From: an uncultured Opitutales bacterium
GTDB lineage: Bacteria; Verrucomicrobiota; Verrucomicrobiia; Opitutales; Seribacteraceae
Direction of reading: 5' to 3'
NCBI GenBank assembly: GCA_938091675.1
Contig: CALKMX010000013.1
Coordinates: 1 to 62,790 of the forward strand
Length of the DNA: 62,790 nt
Shown in pieces: positions 26,449 through 35,467 of this stretch. The notes below the pieces were generated by a model, which was given only the letters and a program-made list of their open reading frames with translations, did no database searches and was not told the origin of the DNA. Each line of letters opens with the position of its first letter. The stretch's first letter is position 1. Position numbers and translations under genes: made by a program.

Positions 26449-28719
26449 ATGAACCTTTCTCCATTTCCTATTTTAAAACCTTCTAATCAAGCGACTTTTT
26501 TAATGTTTTCCAAACATATCCTTTTCTCAGTTTGTCTTTTGCTTATATGGGGCTGTGGAGGAGACGAGCCAGCACCGGCAGAAGAGGGTGCCGTCTCCGG
26601 TGCCGACGATGCAGCTCAAGCAGAGCCAGCCCTTCAGGAACCAAGCGATCCTCTCGATCCCGAACCGTTCGTGGAGGAAGAAGAGAATTTGGACCCCGCG
26701 GAAATTCCAGACCCAAACGGAGTCTTTTTGCCCATTTACGAGGATAATGGCGGGAAAATGGAGATGGTTAAGATGAACAATCATCCAGTTTACACCAATG
26801 GCGAGGGTTACTACTTGTGGACCAATGGTTCGCTGTGGAAAATAACCACCAAAGCAGGATCGGGAAGAACGATTGCTTCTGGTGGTGAGCAATTGGTTGA
26901 TTCGTGGCCAAAAGGTGCCAGTGCAAGGTTCTCTCCGGATGAAGAATATGCCAAGCAAGCGATGTTTCGGTTGGCGGTTGCTTTTCAGGGTTCACAAGAC
27001 AACGAGAATGCGATTCGACTTTTTAAGCAGTTTGTCACCCTTTTTCCTGATGATAAGCTTGTAGCGGAAGTCTACCTCAGTATGGGCGACTTGGCCACCA
27101 GTGGTCTGGGTCCAGATACTCAGCCTGACATAAAACAAATCCGCCAAGCCCGTTCCAGCTATTCTAAGGTACGAGAAAACACGCAGGAAATGGGGTTGAT
27201 ATCTGACTCAACCGCAAATGAGGGTGGCTTACTTGAACGGGTTGGAGAGAACCCGGAAGGAGTGGTTAATCATCTGCTAAGTTTTGATAAAGATGCGGAC
27301 AAATGCATCGGCAAGTCTGAGCTTGAAACTTACGCAAAAGACATGGGTGAATCGTTTATTTTCACCCTTGGGGACCACGATTTTAACGGCGATGGGAAAC
27401 TGCAATTTGAAGAACTTTATGATGCTGCAACCACCGCGTGTTACCAGGAACTTGAGGCTTTATATGCCGGTTATATGGAGAAGTTTGGAACGCAAAGTGG
27501 TGCCCAGGTTGCCAAAGCGACGGAGAAGATCGGGTTTGCCAAGGAAAAACTGGGGCAACCATCTGCCATGCTCCAATTATATTTCGAAGATATTCGTAAA
27601 TTTGGCAATGACCCCAATAATCTGGGCGTTGATGATATTCTTAGAAAGTACTGCGAAAAGTACCAGCATTATGAGGATAAGTTTGGTCAAACCTTGGATA
27701 TCCTTGAAAAGCTTCAAAATCCCTCGGAGGTGGTATCCTTTTCATTCACTGATCGAAAAGGTATCGAGCAGCAGGTTTCAGGAACCATAGAAGAAATCAT
27801 TTTGGACAGGGGGAAGAGTCTCACCTTTCTTTCTTCCCAGTACAAAAATATGGACCCCAAAATCTACGAGGAGATTGTGAAATACCGGGGAGGTGTTTTT
27901 AACAACCCTGCCCACATTGAAAAATTTAAAGGATACCATAAAAAGTATCAGGGTCTTCAATCCGGGTTCCCCAAGGATTTGTCTCCGTCCAAGGCATTCG
28001 CTTCCATGCTTCAGGAAGCCGAGGCAAACAATCAAAAAACCTTGGAACTTCGCATGCGTGCAAATTTAGACCGGATCGGCTCAAGGGTTGGTGCTGGGTA
28101 TAATCCGCAAACCAATGAGTTTCCCGCTGCCAGCCCAAGCGTGCTTGTATGGATGGCGAATAAAATGCTTACCCAAAACTCTCTAAACGATGCATTGTCT
28201 GCGATGGAGAGACTTGTCCAGGTCTATCCCAATGCGGAAGGCGAGCTTCTTTTTTCTGCCAATTATATTATCGGTCAGGTTCATGATAAAAACCGGGATT
28301 TTATAGATGCAGCAAGTAGCTATGATGCTGCGATCACTAATGCACCATGGCATCCAAATTCCAATGATGCCAGGTTGCGCAAGGGGTATGCCCTTTACGA
28401 AATTGCCAAGACGAATAAAGACGAGGAGAAATTTTTACTCGCCCAGTCCTCTTTTGGGGAAGCTCGGGACAGTGATGAGAGCACCATGGAAATAAAGGGA
28501 GAGTGTTCTTTTATGATGGGTGAGTGTCTCAAAGAGATTCGTGATTATGAAGGAGCATCCCGCCATTTTGATGATACCACATCACGCTATGCATCTTCTG
28601 GGAAATGGGCGGAAAAAGCATTTGATCAAGCGATCTATTGTTATGAAAAAGTGGGCAAAACCGATCAAATAGACCGGTTGGAAAAGCAGCGGGATGATTG
28701 GCTGAGGAGGTATCAATGA
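26449..28719 (+). CDS. Large TPR-type lipoprotein with two EF-hand loops
   Basis: 756 residues if it starts at 26449, where AGAGGA lies 7 bases upstream. An ATG at 26503 would give a shorter, more usual lipoprotein signal. The lipobox is LIWGC. An acidic Pro/Glu-rich linker (about 38-90) follows. Helical repeats include AMFRLAVAFQGSQDNENAIR. Two calcium-binding loops are present, DKDADKCIGKSE (280-291) and DFNGDGKLQFEE (311-322), with acidic residues at positions 1, 3, 5 and 12 as in EF-hands (Asn at position 3 of the second). TPR-like units return toward the C-terminus. It lies 2 bp after the previous gene and overlaps the next by 4 bp. Confidence 0.82.
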   Translation: MNLSPFPILKPSNQATFLMFSKHILFSVCLLLIWGCGGDEPAPAEEGAVSGADDAAQAEPALQEPSDPLDPEPFVEEEENLDPAEIPDPNGVFLPIYEDNGGKMEMVKMNNHPVYTNGEGYYLWTNGSLWKITTKAGSGRTIASGGEQLVDSWPKGASARFSPDEEYAKQAMFRLAVAFQGSQDNENAIRLFKQFVTLFPDDKLVAEVYLSMGDLATSGLGPDTQPDIKQIRQARSSYSKVRENTQEMGLISDSTANEGGLLERVGENPEGVVNHLLSFDKDADKCIGKSELETYAKDMGESFIFTLGDHDFNGDGKLQFEELYDAATTACYQELEALYAGYMEKFGTQSGAQVAKATEKIGFAKEKLGQPSAMLQLYFEDIRKFGNDPNNLGVDDILRKYCEKYQHYEDKFGQTLDILEKLQNPSEVVSFSFTDRKGIEQQVSGTIEEIILDRGKSLTFLSSQYKNMDPKIYEEIVKYRGGVFNNPAHIEKFKGYHKKYQGLQSGFPKDLSPSKAFASMLQEAEANNQKTLELRMRANLDRIGSRVGAGYNPQTNEFPAASPSVLVWMANKMLTQNSLNDALSAMERLVQVYPNAEGELLFSANYIIGQVHDKNRDFIDAASSYDAAITNAPWHPNSNDARLRKGYALYEIAKTNKDEEKFLLAQSSFGEARDSDESTMEIKGECSFMMGECLKEIRDYEGASRHFDDTTSRYASSGKWAEKAFDQAIYCYEKVGKTDQIDRLEKQRDDWLRRYQ

Positions 28720-29960
28720 TCAATATTATGAAAAATAGTTTATTGCGGGTAATGCTGTTATCCTTCACCTGCCTGCCCGGTTTTCTGTTTGCGGAAGATT
28801 ATTTTAAGAAGTTTGCTGGCAAAATTCCCGTCAAGGTTCATTACCTTAAATCTGCGTCAACCAAACCAATGAATCTCCTGGGAATCGATGCTGCCCGGGG
28901 AATCGTTTATGCAGAAATGGAAGGTTCGGGCCGTTTGGAATTGGAATTGCGACAGTTACAAAGGCAAAACATTGAGAAGTTCGAGTTTAGCTGGTCAAGA
29001 AATGCAAAGACCTACCTAAACTATCTTGCCAATGAACAGTATGACCCGCGCATTCTTACCGCCTTGCGGCCCGAGGTTTACAAAGTGATGCTTTTTTTGG
29101 ATATGCCTTTTCAGTACCTTGCCATCCATGATGATTGCTTAACCTATGTGAAAGGTTTACTTGGGATGGAACAATTTAATGAGGCTTTTTACCTCCTTTC
29201 CCGATTAAACCTCTCCAAGTTGGACGAGTATGGCTACCGTGACTTCTCCGAAGCCGCATTGGAACTTTGCGGAAAAATGATTGCAGCCAATCCAGACTCA
29301 GCCAAAGCTTCGCAGGCCCTTTTGAAGCGCATTTCCATTCGAGACAACAGTGGGGACCATGCGTCTTACCTTAGACTTGCAGACTCGCTAAGAGCACAGG
29401 GTTTGTATGCGGAGGCCATTGCAGAGTACACCAGGCTTAGCCCGATTGTCGCCAAAGACCCATATAGCCCGTACAATAAAATTTTATCCATTTGGCCGGT
29501 TTATTGTTATGTGAAGCTTTATGAAATTTATGCACCCGCCGCAGCCAAAGATAAAAGATATGCTGAGGCAGCAAGTAAAATGTTTAATTCCGCGGTGCAG
29601 GGCTTAAAAAAATTGGATGAAGAACCTCCCGAGCGTAACACCAACGAATACTCTCTTTACAAGCTGTTACGGTCGTTGATCCGAGTACAATATGCCAGAC
29701 AGTATGAAGCAAGAGGGGACGAATTTAAATCATCTGAGTATTACCGTCAGTCTGTATTGGAGGTAACGGAAGGTATTGTGAACGCCCGTATCGGGTTGGA
29801 TTGGTTGCCCGAATCCTTAATGATGGCAGGGGATGCTTACGAGAAATTGGACTTACCGGAAGCCGCAACAAATGTTTACAACCAGGTAAAGGTTTTCTTC
29901 CCCAAAACGAAGTGGGAAAAATTAAGCATCGAGAGGTTGGGGAAACTTCCGCAATCATGA
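28716..29960 (+). CDS. Exported helical-repeat protein, third of the ExbBD-linked set
   Basis: 414 residues. The ATG at 28716 overlaps the previous stop (ATGA), and GAGGAGG lies just upstream, one of the clearest Shine-Dalgarno sites in the window. The signal peptide ends near LPGFLFAED. A short beta-prone N-terminal part (VKVHYLKSASTKPMNLLGID) is followed by helical repeats of roughly 35-40 residues, for example FNEAFYLLSRLNLSKLDEYG and LRAQGLYAEAIAEYTRLSPI. No catalytic motif is visible. About 70 bp separate it from exbB. It is probably a periplasmic partner of the same complex. Confidence 0.8.
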   Translation: MINIMKNSLLRVMLLSFTCLPGFLFAEDYFKKFAGKIPVKVHYLKSASTKPMNLLGIDAARGIVYAEMEGSGRLELELRQLQRQNIEKFEFSWSRNAKTYLNYLANEQYDPRILTALRPEVYKVMLFLDMPFQYLAIHDDCLTYVKGLLGMEQFNEAFYLLSRLNLSKLDEYGYRDFSEAALELCGKMIAANPDSAKASQALLKRISIRDNSGDHASYLRLADSLRAQGLYAEAIAEYTRLSPIVAKDPYSPYNKILSIWPVYCYVKLYEIYAPAAAKDKRYAEAASKMFNSAVQGLKKLDEEPPERNTNEYSLYKLLRSLIRVQYARQYEARGDEFKSSEYYRQSVLEVTEGIVNARIGLDWLPESLMMAGDAYEKLDLPEAATNVYNQVKVFFPKTKWEKLSIERLGKLPQS

Positions 29961-30031
29961 GATTGTAAATCCTCATTGACCTGAAACGATATTCTTACTT
30001 TTCTAATTCTTAAATCGCAACGCACAGCTCT

Positions 30032-30841
30032 ATGAAAATTCGTTCCTTACGTTTATCTGCCTACTTTTTATTAATCTACACGGTGCTTTCACCAAGCATG
30101 CTGGTAAGCCGGGCAATGGCTCAGGACAGCAATCTATTTGTCGCCGCATGGACCAACTTGGGCCCCACCTTCTTCGTGGTGTTCTTGTTGCTTATTATTG
30201 CTGGAATTACCCTGATCATTTTCAACTCAATCGCAGTCAGGAGAAAAGCATTTATTAAGGATGATGTGATCAATCCTATCATGGATGCGGTCAAAGGGTT
30301 GGACATTGAGGGAGCCAAATCTCTATGTGATCAGTACAAGTTACCCGTCACTTCTATTATGAAAGGAGGGCTCGAAAGAATTCAGGATGATGAACTTGAT
30401 ATCGAGGCGATCGAAAAAGGCTTGGATGAAAATGCCGCCTTACACATGTCGAGACCTTTTACCTGGATTAACATGCTCAATACGGTTGGTTCGATCGCTC
30501 CCATGATTGGTCTGCTTGGTACTGTTGTGGGTATGATTGGTGCCTTTGCGGTTCTTACCAGTGCTGGTATGGGAGGTGAGGCAAGCAAACAGATGGCCGG
30601 TAATATTGGTAGTGCACTCTGGACAACCGCAGCCGGTCTGGTGGTGGCGATTCCTTGCCTGGTTTCCTACTTCTTATTCAAAACAAAATTTGGAAATATT
30701 GCAGCTGAGGTAAATCAGGTAACAGGCGAAATGGTCTTTACCTTGGTTCGGGCTGCCCGTGGTGGGTTTGATGAAGAGGGCGGTGCAGAAGAATCCTATG
30801 ATGAAGCCGCTTATGATGAAGAGGCTGTAGAACCTGCCTGA
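30032..30841 (+). CDS. MotA/TolQ/ExbB family proton-channel protein
   Basis: 269 residues. An N-terminal signal-like segment ends at about SRAMAQD, an extension seen in some ExbB proteins. Then come three membrane helices: PTFFVVFLLLIIAGITLIIF, MLNTVGSIAPMIGLLGTVVG and ALWTTAAGLVVAIPCLVSYF. The latter two carry the family's conserved Gly/Pro/Thr residues. A cytoplasmic helical domain lies between helices one and two. The C-terminus is acidic. It forms a PMF-driven stator with the two ExbD proteins encoded next. No TonB, TolA or Pal gene is adjacent. Confidence 0.94.
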   Translation: MKIRSLRLSAYFLLIYTVLSPSMLVSRAMAQDSNLFVAAWTNLGPTFFVVFLLLIIAGITLIIFNSIAVRRKAFIKDDVINPIMDAVKGLDIEGAKSLCDQYKLPVTSIMKGGLERIQDDELDIEAIEKGLDENAALHMSRPFTWINMLNTVGSIAPMIGLLGTVVGMIGAFAVLTSAGMGGEASKQMAGNIGSALWTTAAGLVVAIPCLVSYFLFKTKFGNIAAEVNQVTGEMVFTLVRAARGGFDEEGGAEESYDEAAYDEEAVEPA

Positions 30842-30890
30842 TCTAAAAACCTTTTCATTTAAAGTCTTTCTTTTCCATACCCGTTAAGAC

Positions 30891-31310
30891 ATGGCAAAAT
30901 TTGAAGTGCCAGACACCAATGATTCACCGGACCTCACTCCGATGATCGATGTGGTCTTCCTTCTGATTGTTTTCTTTATGGTCGTTGCTCAACAGGTATC
31001 CGAGCAATATGTCGAATTATCGGATCCTAAATTAGGGGTAGCCTCCAACGCTAAGGTGCCTGAATCCCCTCCATCGCGCACAATTATATCTGTGGATGAT
31101 GATCCTTCAATGGGGCAGATGATTTATTGGGGTGAGCAGCCTATTGATATGTCCCAAATTTCTGTGGCAGTTGCAAGAAACCCAAGCTGGAAAGTGTTTT
31201 TGAGATACCATGTGGATATTCCAGCCTCTGTTTTAAACGATGTTCACGAACAGGTATTAATGGGCGGACAATCCAATGTGGTGTTTGCTGCATTCAAGTC
31301 AGCGGAATAG
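30891..31310 (+). CDS. ExbD/TolR family protein 1
   Basis: 139 residues. A short cytoplasmic N-terminus leads to the single helix SPDLTPMIDVVFLLIVFFMV, whose Asp in MID is the family's proton-carrying residue. The periplasmic domain is about 95 residues, similar to other ExbD proteins, but with little resemblance to the second copy beyond the membrane segment. It lies 49 bp after exbB and 12 bp before the second exbD gene. Two different ExbD subunits would allow a mixed dimer in the ExbB pore. Confidence 0.93.
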   Translation: MAKFEVPDTNDSPDLTPMIDVVFLLIVFFMVVAQQVSEQYVELSDPKLGVASNAKVPESPPSRTIISVDDDPSMGQMIYWGEQPIDMSQISVAVARNPSWKVFLRYHVDIPASVLNDVHEQVLMGGQSNVVFAAFKSAE

Positions 31311-31322
31311 CAGCCAGAAACG

Positions 31323-31757
31323 ATGGATACCTTCAAAAAGATTTTGGATGATGTAGATGAGGTAGACCTTACCCCAATGATTGATGTTACTTTCCTTCTG
31401 CTTATTTACTTTATGGTAACCACCATGATCAAGCAGCCGGAGGCAGAACTTTCTGCAATCCTTCCAGGAAAATCAGCACCCAGTAGCTACAACAAACCAA
31501 AACCAGAATCCCACATAGAGATTGAACCTGACGGTTCAGTCCGGGTGGATGGGAATTATATGGGTAATGCATTTGAAAACCTCGACCTCCCGGATGTTAA
31601 GCAATACTTACTGGGTGAAAAAAGTAAGCATGGGGAAGACTTTGTCGTTCATATTTGGACTGATCCTCTGGCAAACTGGCAGGCACCTCTTGCGGCTTTG
31701 AATGCATGTGGTGCGGCAAAGATTAAAAGTGTCTCTCCAAATATGAGGCGTAAATAG
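31323..31757 (+). CDS. ExbD/TolR family protein 2
   Basis: 144 residues. The membrane helix begins VDLTPMIDVTFLLLIYFMV with the conserved Asp. The periplasmic domain contains PESHIEIEPDGSVRVDGN, a typical TolR/ExbD strand pattern, and ends in basic MRRK. It follows the first exbD by 12 bp and is followed after 13 bp by a VOC gene. It is not a recent duplicate of the first ExbD, because the sequences diverge outside the helix. Confidence 0.93.
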   Translation: MDTFKKILDDVDEVDLTPMIDVTFLLLIYFMVTTMIKQPEAELSAILPGKSAPSSYNKPKPESHIEIEPDGSVRVDGNYMGNAFENLDLPDVKQYLLGEKSKHGEDFVVHIWTDPLANWQAPLAALNACGAAKIKSVSPNMRRK

Positions 31758-31770
31758 AGCCTGTACCTTA

Positions 31771-32154
31771 ATGGTTGTCTGTAAGTTTTTGCATACCCGG
31801 ATGCGGGTAAACGACCTGGACCGGACCCTTGAATTTTATCAGCGGGTGTTTGGCTTAGAGGTTACCCGCAGGCATGAATCCCCCCGGGGTTCAAAACTTG
31901 CTTTTTTATCCGTTCCCAACAGTGAAGAGGAGATTGAAATCACTTATTTTCCCGGATCTGGTCCCGTGCAAGTGCAGGAAGATTTGATGCATTTAGCATT
32001 TGAGGTTGAGAGTATGGATGCCTTCCAAAAACATTTGCAAACAATTGGGGAGAAACTCAGCGATGGACCAACCCGTAGTTCATCAGGTTCAGTCTTTGCA
32101 TTTGTAGATGCTCCGGAAGGGTACGAGATTGAGGTTATCGAGCGTCCGAAGTAA
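31771..32154 (+). CDS. VOC superfamily protein, lactoylglutathione lyase (GloA)-like
   Basis: 127 residues with two beta-alpha-beta-beta-beta modules. The putative metal ligands of glyoxalase I are at the expected places: His8 (FLHTRMRV), Glu in IEITYFP, His in LMHLAFEVE and Glu in GYEIEVIE. The RVNDLDRTLEFYQRVFGLE start is the classic glyoxalase I motif. It may detoxify methylglyoxal or handle another small metabolite. It begins 13 bp after the second exbD gene, so it is probably cotranscribed, though a functional link is doubtful. Confidence 0.88.
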   Translation: MVVCKFLHTRMRVNDLDRTLEFYQRVFGLEVTRRHESPRGSKLAFLSVPNSEEEIEITYFPGSGPVQVQEDLMHLAFEVESMDAFQKHLQTIGEKLSDGPTRSSSGSVFAFVDAPEGYEIEVIERPK

Positions 32155-32190
32155 TCTTTCCTTTACAACTACTCCGCATGAGGTAATTAG

Positions 32191-32838
32191 ATGCCCTCGT
32201 ATCCTATCTGCATTTTTACCCTTTTTACAGCATGGCTGGGATGTTATCTCCCAACCAAAGGGTGGGGAAATGCTAAGCCAGATCAAATCCTTTTTGATGG
32301 TAAGAGCTTAAACAATTGGACAGTTACGGACTATGCCGGACGTGGGGAGGTTTGGTTGGATGGCAATGGAAGTGCCTGCATGGAGTTTGGGATAGCGCTA
32401 ACTGGTATGCACTGGAGTGGAGATGAACTTCCCAATAAAAACTACGAGATTCATTGGGAAGCAAAGAAGGAAATGGGAACAGATTTTTTTGGATCCTTAA
32501 CCTTTCCTTATTTGGAGAGTCATGCCACCTTAATCCTTGGCGGATGGGGTGGGGCACTGGTGGGAATTTCCTGCTTGGATGGATTTGACGCCTCTGAAAA
32601 TGAATCCTCAACGGCACACCACTTTCGGATGAATCAATGGTACCACTGCCGCCTTCGGGTCACCGAAACTCATTTTAAATTTTGGGTAGACCATGAAAAA
32701 CTAATCGATTGTGAGGTGAAGGGTCGGGAAGTTGATATGCGAACTGGAGAGATCGAATTATCTAAGCCTTTGGGTTTCTCCACTTACGATTCCACAGGAT
32801 TCATTCGGAATGTGCTTCTTTTCAGGCTCAGGCAATAG
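32191..32838 (+). CDS. DUF1080 (3-keto-disaccharide hydrolase domain) secreted protein
   Basis: 215 residues. The signal peptide is MPSYPICIFTLFTAWLGCYL followed by PTKGWGNA. The mature start, QILFDGKSLNNWTV, is the hallmark of DUF1080, a concanavalin-like beta-sandwich common in PVC bacteria and Bacteroidetes. Members act on glycosides or simply bind sugars, and a specific substrate cannot be named. It follows the VOC gene by 36 bp and is convergent with rlmN, 34 bp away. Confidence 0.9.
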   Translation: MPSYPICIFTLFTAWLGCYLPTKGWGNAKPDQILFDGKSLNNWTVTDYAGRGEVWLDGNGSACMEFGIALTGMHWSGDELPNKNYEIHWEAKKEMGTDFFGSLTFPYLESHATLILGGWGGALVGISCLDGFDASENESSTAHHFRMNQWYHCRLRVTETHFKFWVDHEKLIDCEVKGREVDMRTGEIELSKPLGFSTYDSTGFIRNVLLFRLRQ

Positions 32839-32872
32839 TTAATAAGGGAACCTCATCTTCCGTTCATTCTGC

Positions 32873-33940
32873 TTACATGAGGGTAGCTGCTTGGGGGGAA
32901 TCGTTCATTTCCCTAAGCCTTAATTGTCCGCAAGCTGCATCTATATCGTGTCCTTTTTCCATCCGTAAGGTAACGCGGGGCGGGGAGCCGCTCTCGACCT
33001 TTTTCAAAAATGCATGGATTTGATGGATCGAAGGGCGATTCCAATGGAGGCCTTCGACACGGTTGTAGGGAATCAGGTTTATTTTGGCATTTAAGCGCCT
33101 GGCATGGGATGCCAGCAATTCCGCCTGTTTTAAATCATCGTTCACACCTTCGATCAGAATGTATTCCAGAGTAATCATCTTTTTTCGTGCCTGAATAAAT
33201 GCTTCACAAGCATTAAGGAGTTCCTCCACCGGAAATCTCTTATTGATGGGCATAATTTTCTGGCGCGTTTCATCATCTCCCCCATGCAGGGAAATTGCCA
33301 AGCGAATTTGGGCTGGATAGGATGCAAGTTCGACAATTTTGGGAGCTAATCCGCTGGTCGAAAGAGTAAGATGCCTGGCTCCAATGCCCAGACCCTTGGG
33401 GGAAAGAATTTGATCCAAAGCCGGGAGAAGTGCTGGCAGATTGGCGAGGGGTTCACCCATACCCATGAATACCAGGTTATCAATTCTCCGCTTCGCCTGG
33501 ATTCGGGCCAAAAGAACCTGCCCGACAATTTCACCGGTGCTTAAGTTTCTTTTGAGGCCGTCCAGACCACTGGCACAGAACTTACATCCGATGGCACAGC
33601 CAACCTGTGTGGATACACAGAGTGTCATGCGGGAGGCACGGACTCCCTGGGTTCCTTCCGTTGCGGGGATGAGCACACTTTCAATCAATTGTCCGTCCCT
33701 TAACTTCCAAAGAAACTTCTGTGTGGTATCTGAGGAACCCTGAGAACGAATTAACTCCATGGGAAGGATGTCCCAATTACGGGCTAAATCATCCCGTAAG
33801 GATTTGGGCAAGTTGGTCATCTCGTCCCAGTGCAGGCAACCTTGATCAAAGATCCAGTGGCGTAGTTGTTCCAGTCGATATTTGGGAACACTCCCAAGGT
33901 TCCATTTTTCAAACGAATGATCTAAAAGGAGGGAAGTCAC
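32873..33940 (-). CDS. rlmN: Dual-specificity RNA methyltransferase RlmN
   Basis: 355 residues starting with GTG at 33940. This radical-SAM enzyme methylates C2 of A2503 in 23S rRNA and A37 in some tRNAs. The 4Fe-4S motif is CAIGCKFC (C115, C119, C122), followed by GEIVGQVLLA. The second essential Cys lies near the C-terminus in DAACGQL (C337). GMGEPLANLPALLPAL and SLHGGDDETRQKIMPINKRF are further family signatures. It is a single gene, divergent from the Fur-family regulator. Confidence 0.96.
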   Translation of the reverse strand: MTSLLLDHSFEKWNLGSVPKYRLEQLRHWIFDQGCLHWDEMTNLPKSLRDDLARNWDILPMELIRSQGSSDTTQKFLWKLRDGQLIESVLIPATEGTQGVRASRMTLCVSTQVGCAIGCKFCASGLDGLKRNLSTGEIVGQVLLARIQAKRRIDNLVFMGMGEPLANLPALLPALDQILSPKGLGIGARHLTLSTSGLAPKIVELASYPAQIRLAISLHGGDDETRQKIMPINKRFPVEELLNACEAFIQARKKMITLEYILIEGVNDDLKQAELLASHARRLNAKINLIPYNRVEGLHWNRPSIHQIHAFLKKVESGSPPRVTLRMEKGHDIDAACGQLRLREMNDSPQAATLM

Positions 33941-34038
33941 AAAATTATCAATAGATAAAGGTCACAGGGATGGCAAACGATGAAGTGCATTCCTTCTTGC
34001 CTGAACCTAAAAATATTAGGAGCATGAAAGGTGTAAGT

Positions 34039-34467
34039 ATGACCATTTCATTAGTCGATCATTGCTTGAAAAATTTGAGTGACGCGGGTTTGCGTGTGAC
34101 CAAGCAAAGAAGGGCAATGCTAGAGGTCTTAGCCAATGCAGAAAATCCTTTGTCGGCAGAAGAGACCCACACGGGAATGCCCCTCGCTTCCTGTGATTTG
34201 GTGACGGTCTACCGTTCCCTTGATCAATTTGAGCGAATCGGAGTTGTTCAACTGGGAGTTAGGGAAAACGGAACGAAAGTGTATTGCCTTTCCCATGGTC
34301 ATGACCATCACCACCATTTGACTTGCCGGTCTTGCGGTCGTACCGAGCGGATTGATCTTTGTATGGGCGAGGAACTCGATCAAGTGGGGCAGTCATTTGG
34401 ATTTACCGAATTATCCCATGTGATGGAAGTCTTTGGAACCTGCCCGGACTGTAAGGAATTGGGGTAA
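34039..34467 (+). CDS. Fur-family metal-responsive regulator
   Basis: 142 residues from the ATG at 34039, which has AAAGGTG 5 bases upstream. Earlier in-frame starts at 33970 and 34024 are possible but lengthen the protein beyond usual. A winged helix (VTKQRRAMLEVL to CDLVTVYRSLDQFERIGVV) is followed by a His-rich metal loop (HGHDHHHH) and two structural zinc CxxC pairs, LTCRSCGRT and GTCPDCKEL. It could be a Fur, Zur or PerR type; the sequence alone does not decide. An intrinsic terminator follows. Confidence 0.92.
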   Translation: MTISLVDHCLKNLSDAGLRVTKQRRAMLEVLANAENPLSAEETHTGMPLASCDLVTVYRSLDQFERIGVVQLGVRENGTKVYCLSHGHDHHHHLTCRSCGRTERIDLCMGEELDQVGQSFGFTELSHVMEVFGTCPDCKELG

Positions 34468-34510
34468 TTTAATTATTACGGCCTAAGAGAAAAAAATTAT
34501 TTTTTTGGGT

Positions 34511-34538
34511 CTTCTCACTTGCGTGAGCAGTTTTTTTT
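34511..34538 (+). terminator. Intrinsic terminator after the Fur-family gene
   Basis: The core stem CTCAC/GTGAG with loop TTGC is extended by two more pairs across a single mismatch and followed by eight T residues. It lies 44 bases after the Fur-family stop and before the ThuA gene, isolating the regulator transcript. Confidence 0.75.
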
Positions 34539-34567
34539 ATGAAATAGTATGTTTTTTTAAGAATTAT

Positions 34568-35431
34568 ATGATCATTAGGCTATTTGCATCCCTTTTACCT
34601 TTTTTACTATTCTCTCTGGCTTTAGCAGACCCAGATGATGAACTGCAAAAAATCGAAACTGCGTTGAGTGAATTTGGAGTAGTGAATGCCCCCAAAGTGC
34701 CCAAGATCCTCGTTTATTCAAAATCAAGTGGGTTTGCCCATAAATCTATTCCCACTGGGGTTAAGGCTTTGCGTGCAATGGCCGAAAAAACCAAGGCTTT
34801 TGAGACAGAGTTCTCTTCCAGTGTTGAAGACTTTACCTCTGCAAAACTCAGGAAGTTCGATGGTATCATTTTCAATAATACCACAAGGGTGGAAAAGGCT
34901 TTTATCACCAACGAGCAAAGGAAAGAATTGTTAAATTTCATCAGGCAGGGGAAAGGATTTGCCGGTTTTCATGGAGCTTCGGATGCGGGAATGCCTAAAT
35001 GGCCAGAGTACACCAAAATGATTGGAGGCTGCTTTGACGGACATCCATGGAATGCTGGGGGCACATGGCCCTTTACCGTTGAGGATCCTGCTCATCCCTT
35101 GTGCCAGAGTTTCTCCTCCAGTACCTTCAGCTTTTCGGATGAAATTTATCAGTATAAGGGATACAATCGTTCAGATCTCCGTGTTCTGATTAGCTTGGAT
35201 TCCAATCGAAGCGGGATAGCTGGAAAATCACAGACAAGAGATTATCCAGTTTCTTGGGTCAAGACCTTCGGCAAGGGCCGGGTTTTTTACTCCAATTTTG
35301 GCCATAACAAAGCAAGTTGGTGGACACCTTTTTTGCTTGAGCATTTTCTGGCTGGTATTCGATGGTCAGTCGGCGAGTTGGACGGTCCAATGGAAAGCCT
35401 GCCCCTGCCAGCTCAGGTTAAAACAAAGTAA
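34568..35431 (+). CDS. ThuA-like domain secreted protein
   Basis: 287 residues from the ATG at 34568, where a signal peptide starts (LFASLLPFLLFSLALA). The ThuA fold, related to class I glutamine amidotransferases, is recognised by KILVYSKSSGFAHKSIPTG at the start, the segment FDGIIFNNTTR, GKGFAGFHGASDAGMPKWPE in the centre, and RVFYSNFGHNKASWW near the end. ThuA proteins are tied to trehalose or other disaccharide use. In PVC genomes they often stand beside Gfo/Idh and DUF1080 genes, as here. The exact substrate is unknown. Confidence 0.92.
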   Translation: MIIRLFASLLPFLLFSLALADPDDELQKIETALSEFGVVNAPKVPKILVYSKSSGFAHKSIPTGVKALRAMAEKTKAFETEFSSSVEDFTSAKLRKFDGIIFNNTTRVEKAFITNEQRKELLNFIRQGKGFAGFHGASDAGMPKWPEYTKMIGGCFDGHPWNAGGTWPFTVEDPAHPLCQSFSSSTFSFSDEIYQYKGYNRSDLRVLISLDSNRSGIAGKSQTRDYPVSWVKTFGKGRVFYSNFGHNKASWWTPFLLEHFLAGIRWSVGELDGPMESLPLPAQVKTK

Positions 35432-35448
35432 ATTTCCAAGTTAATTAT

Positions 35449-35454
35449 TATAAT
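35449..35454 (+). promoter_or_regulatory. Candidate -10 box upstream of the Tat-exported oxidoreductase
   Basis: A perfect TATAAT lies 13 bases before the ATG at 35468, predicting a leader of only about seven bases. No convincing -35 element is visible. Confidence 0.3.
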
Positions 35455-35467
35455 CCAAAAATAGAGA

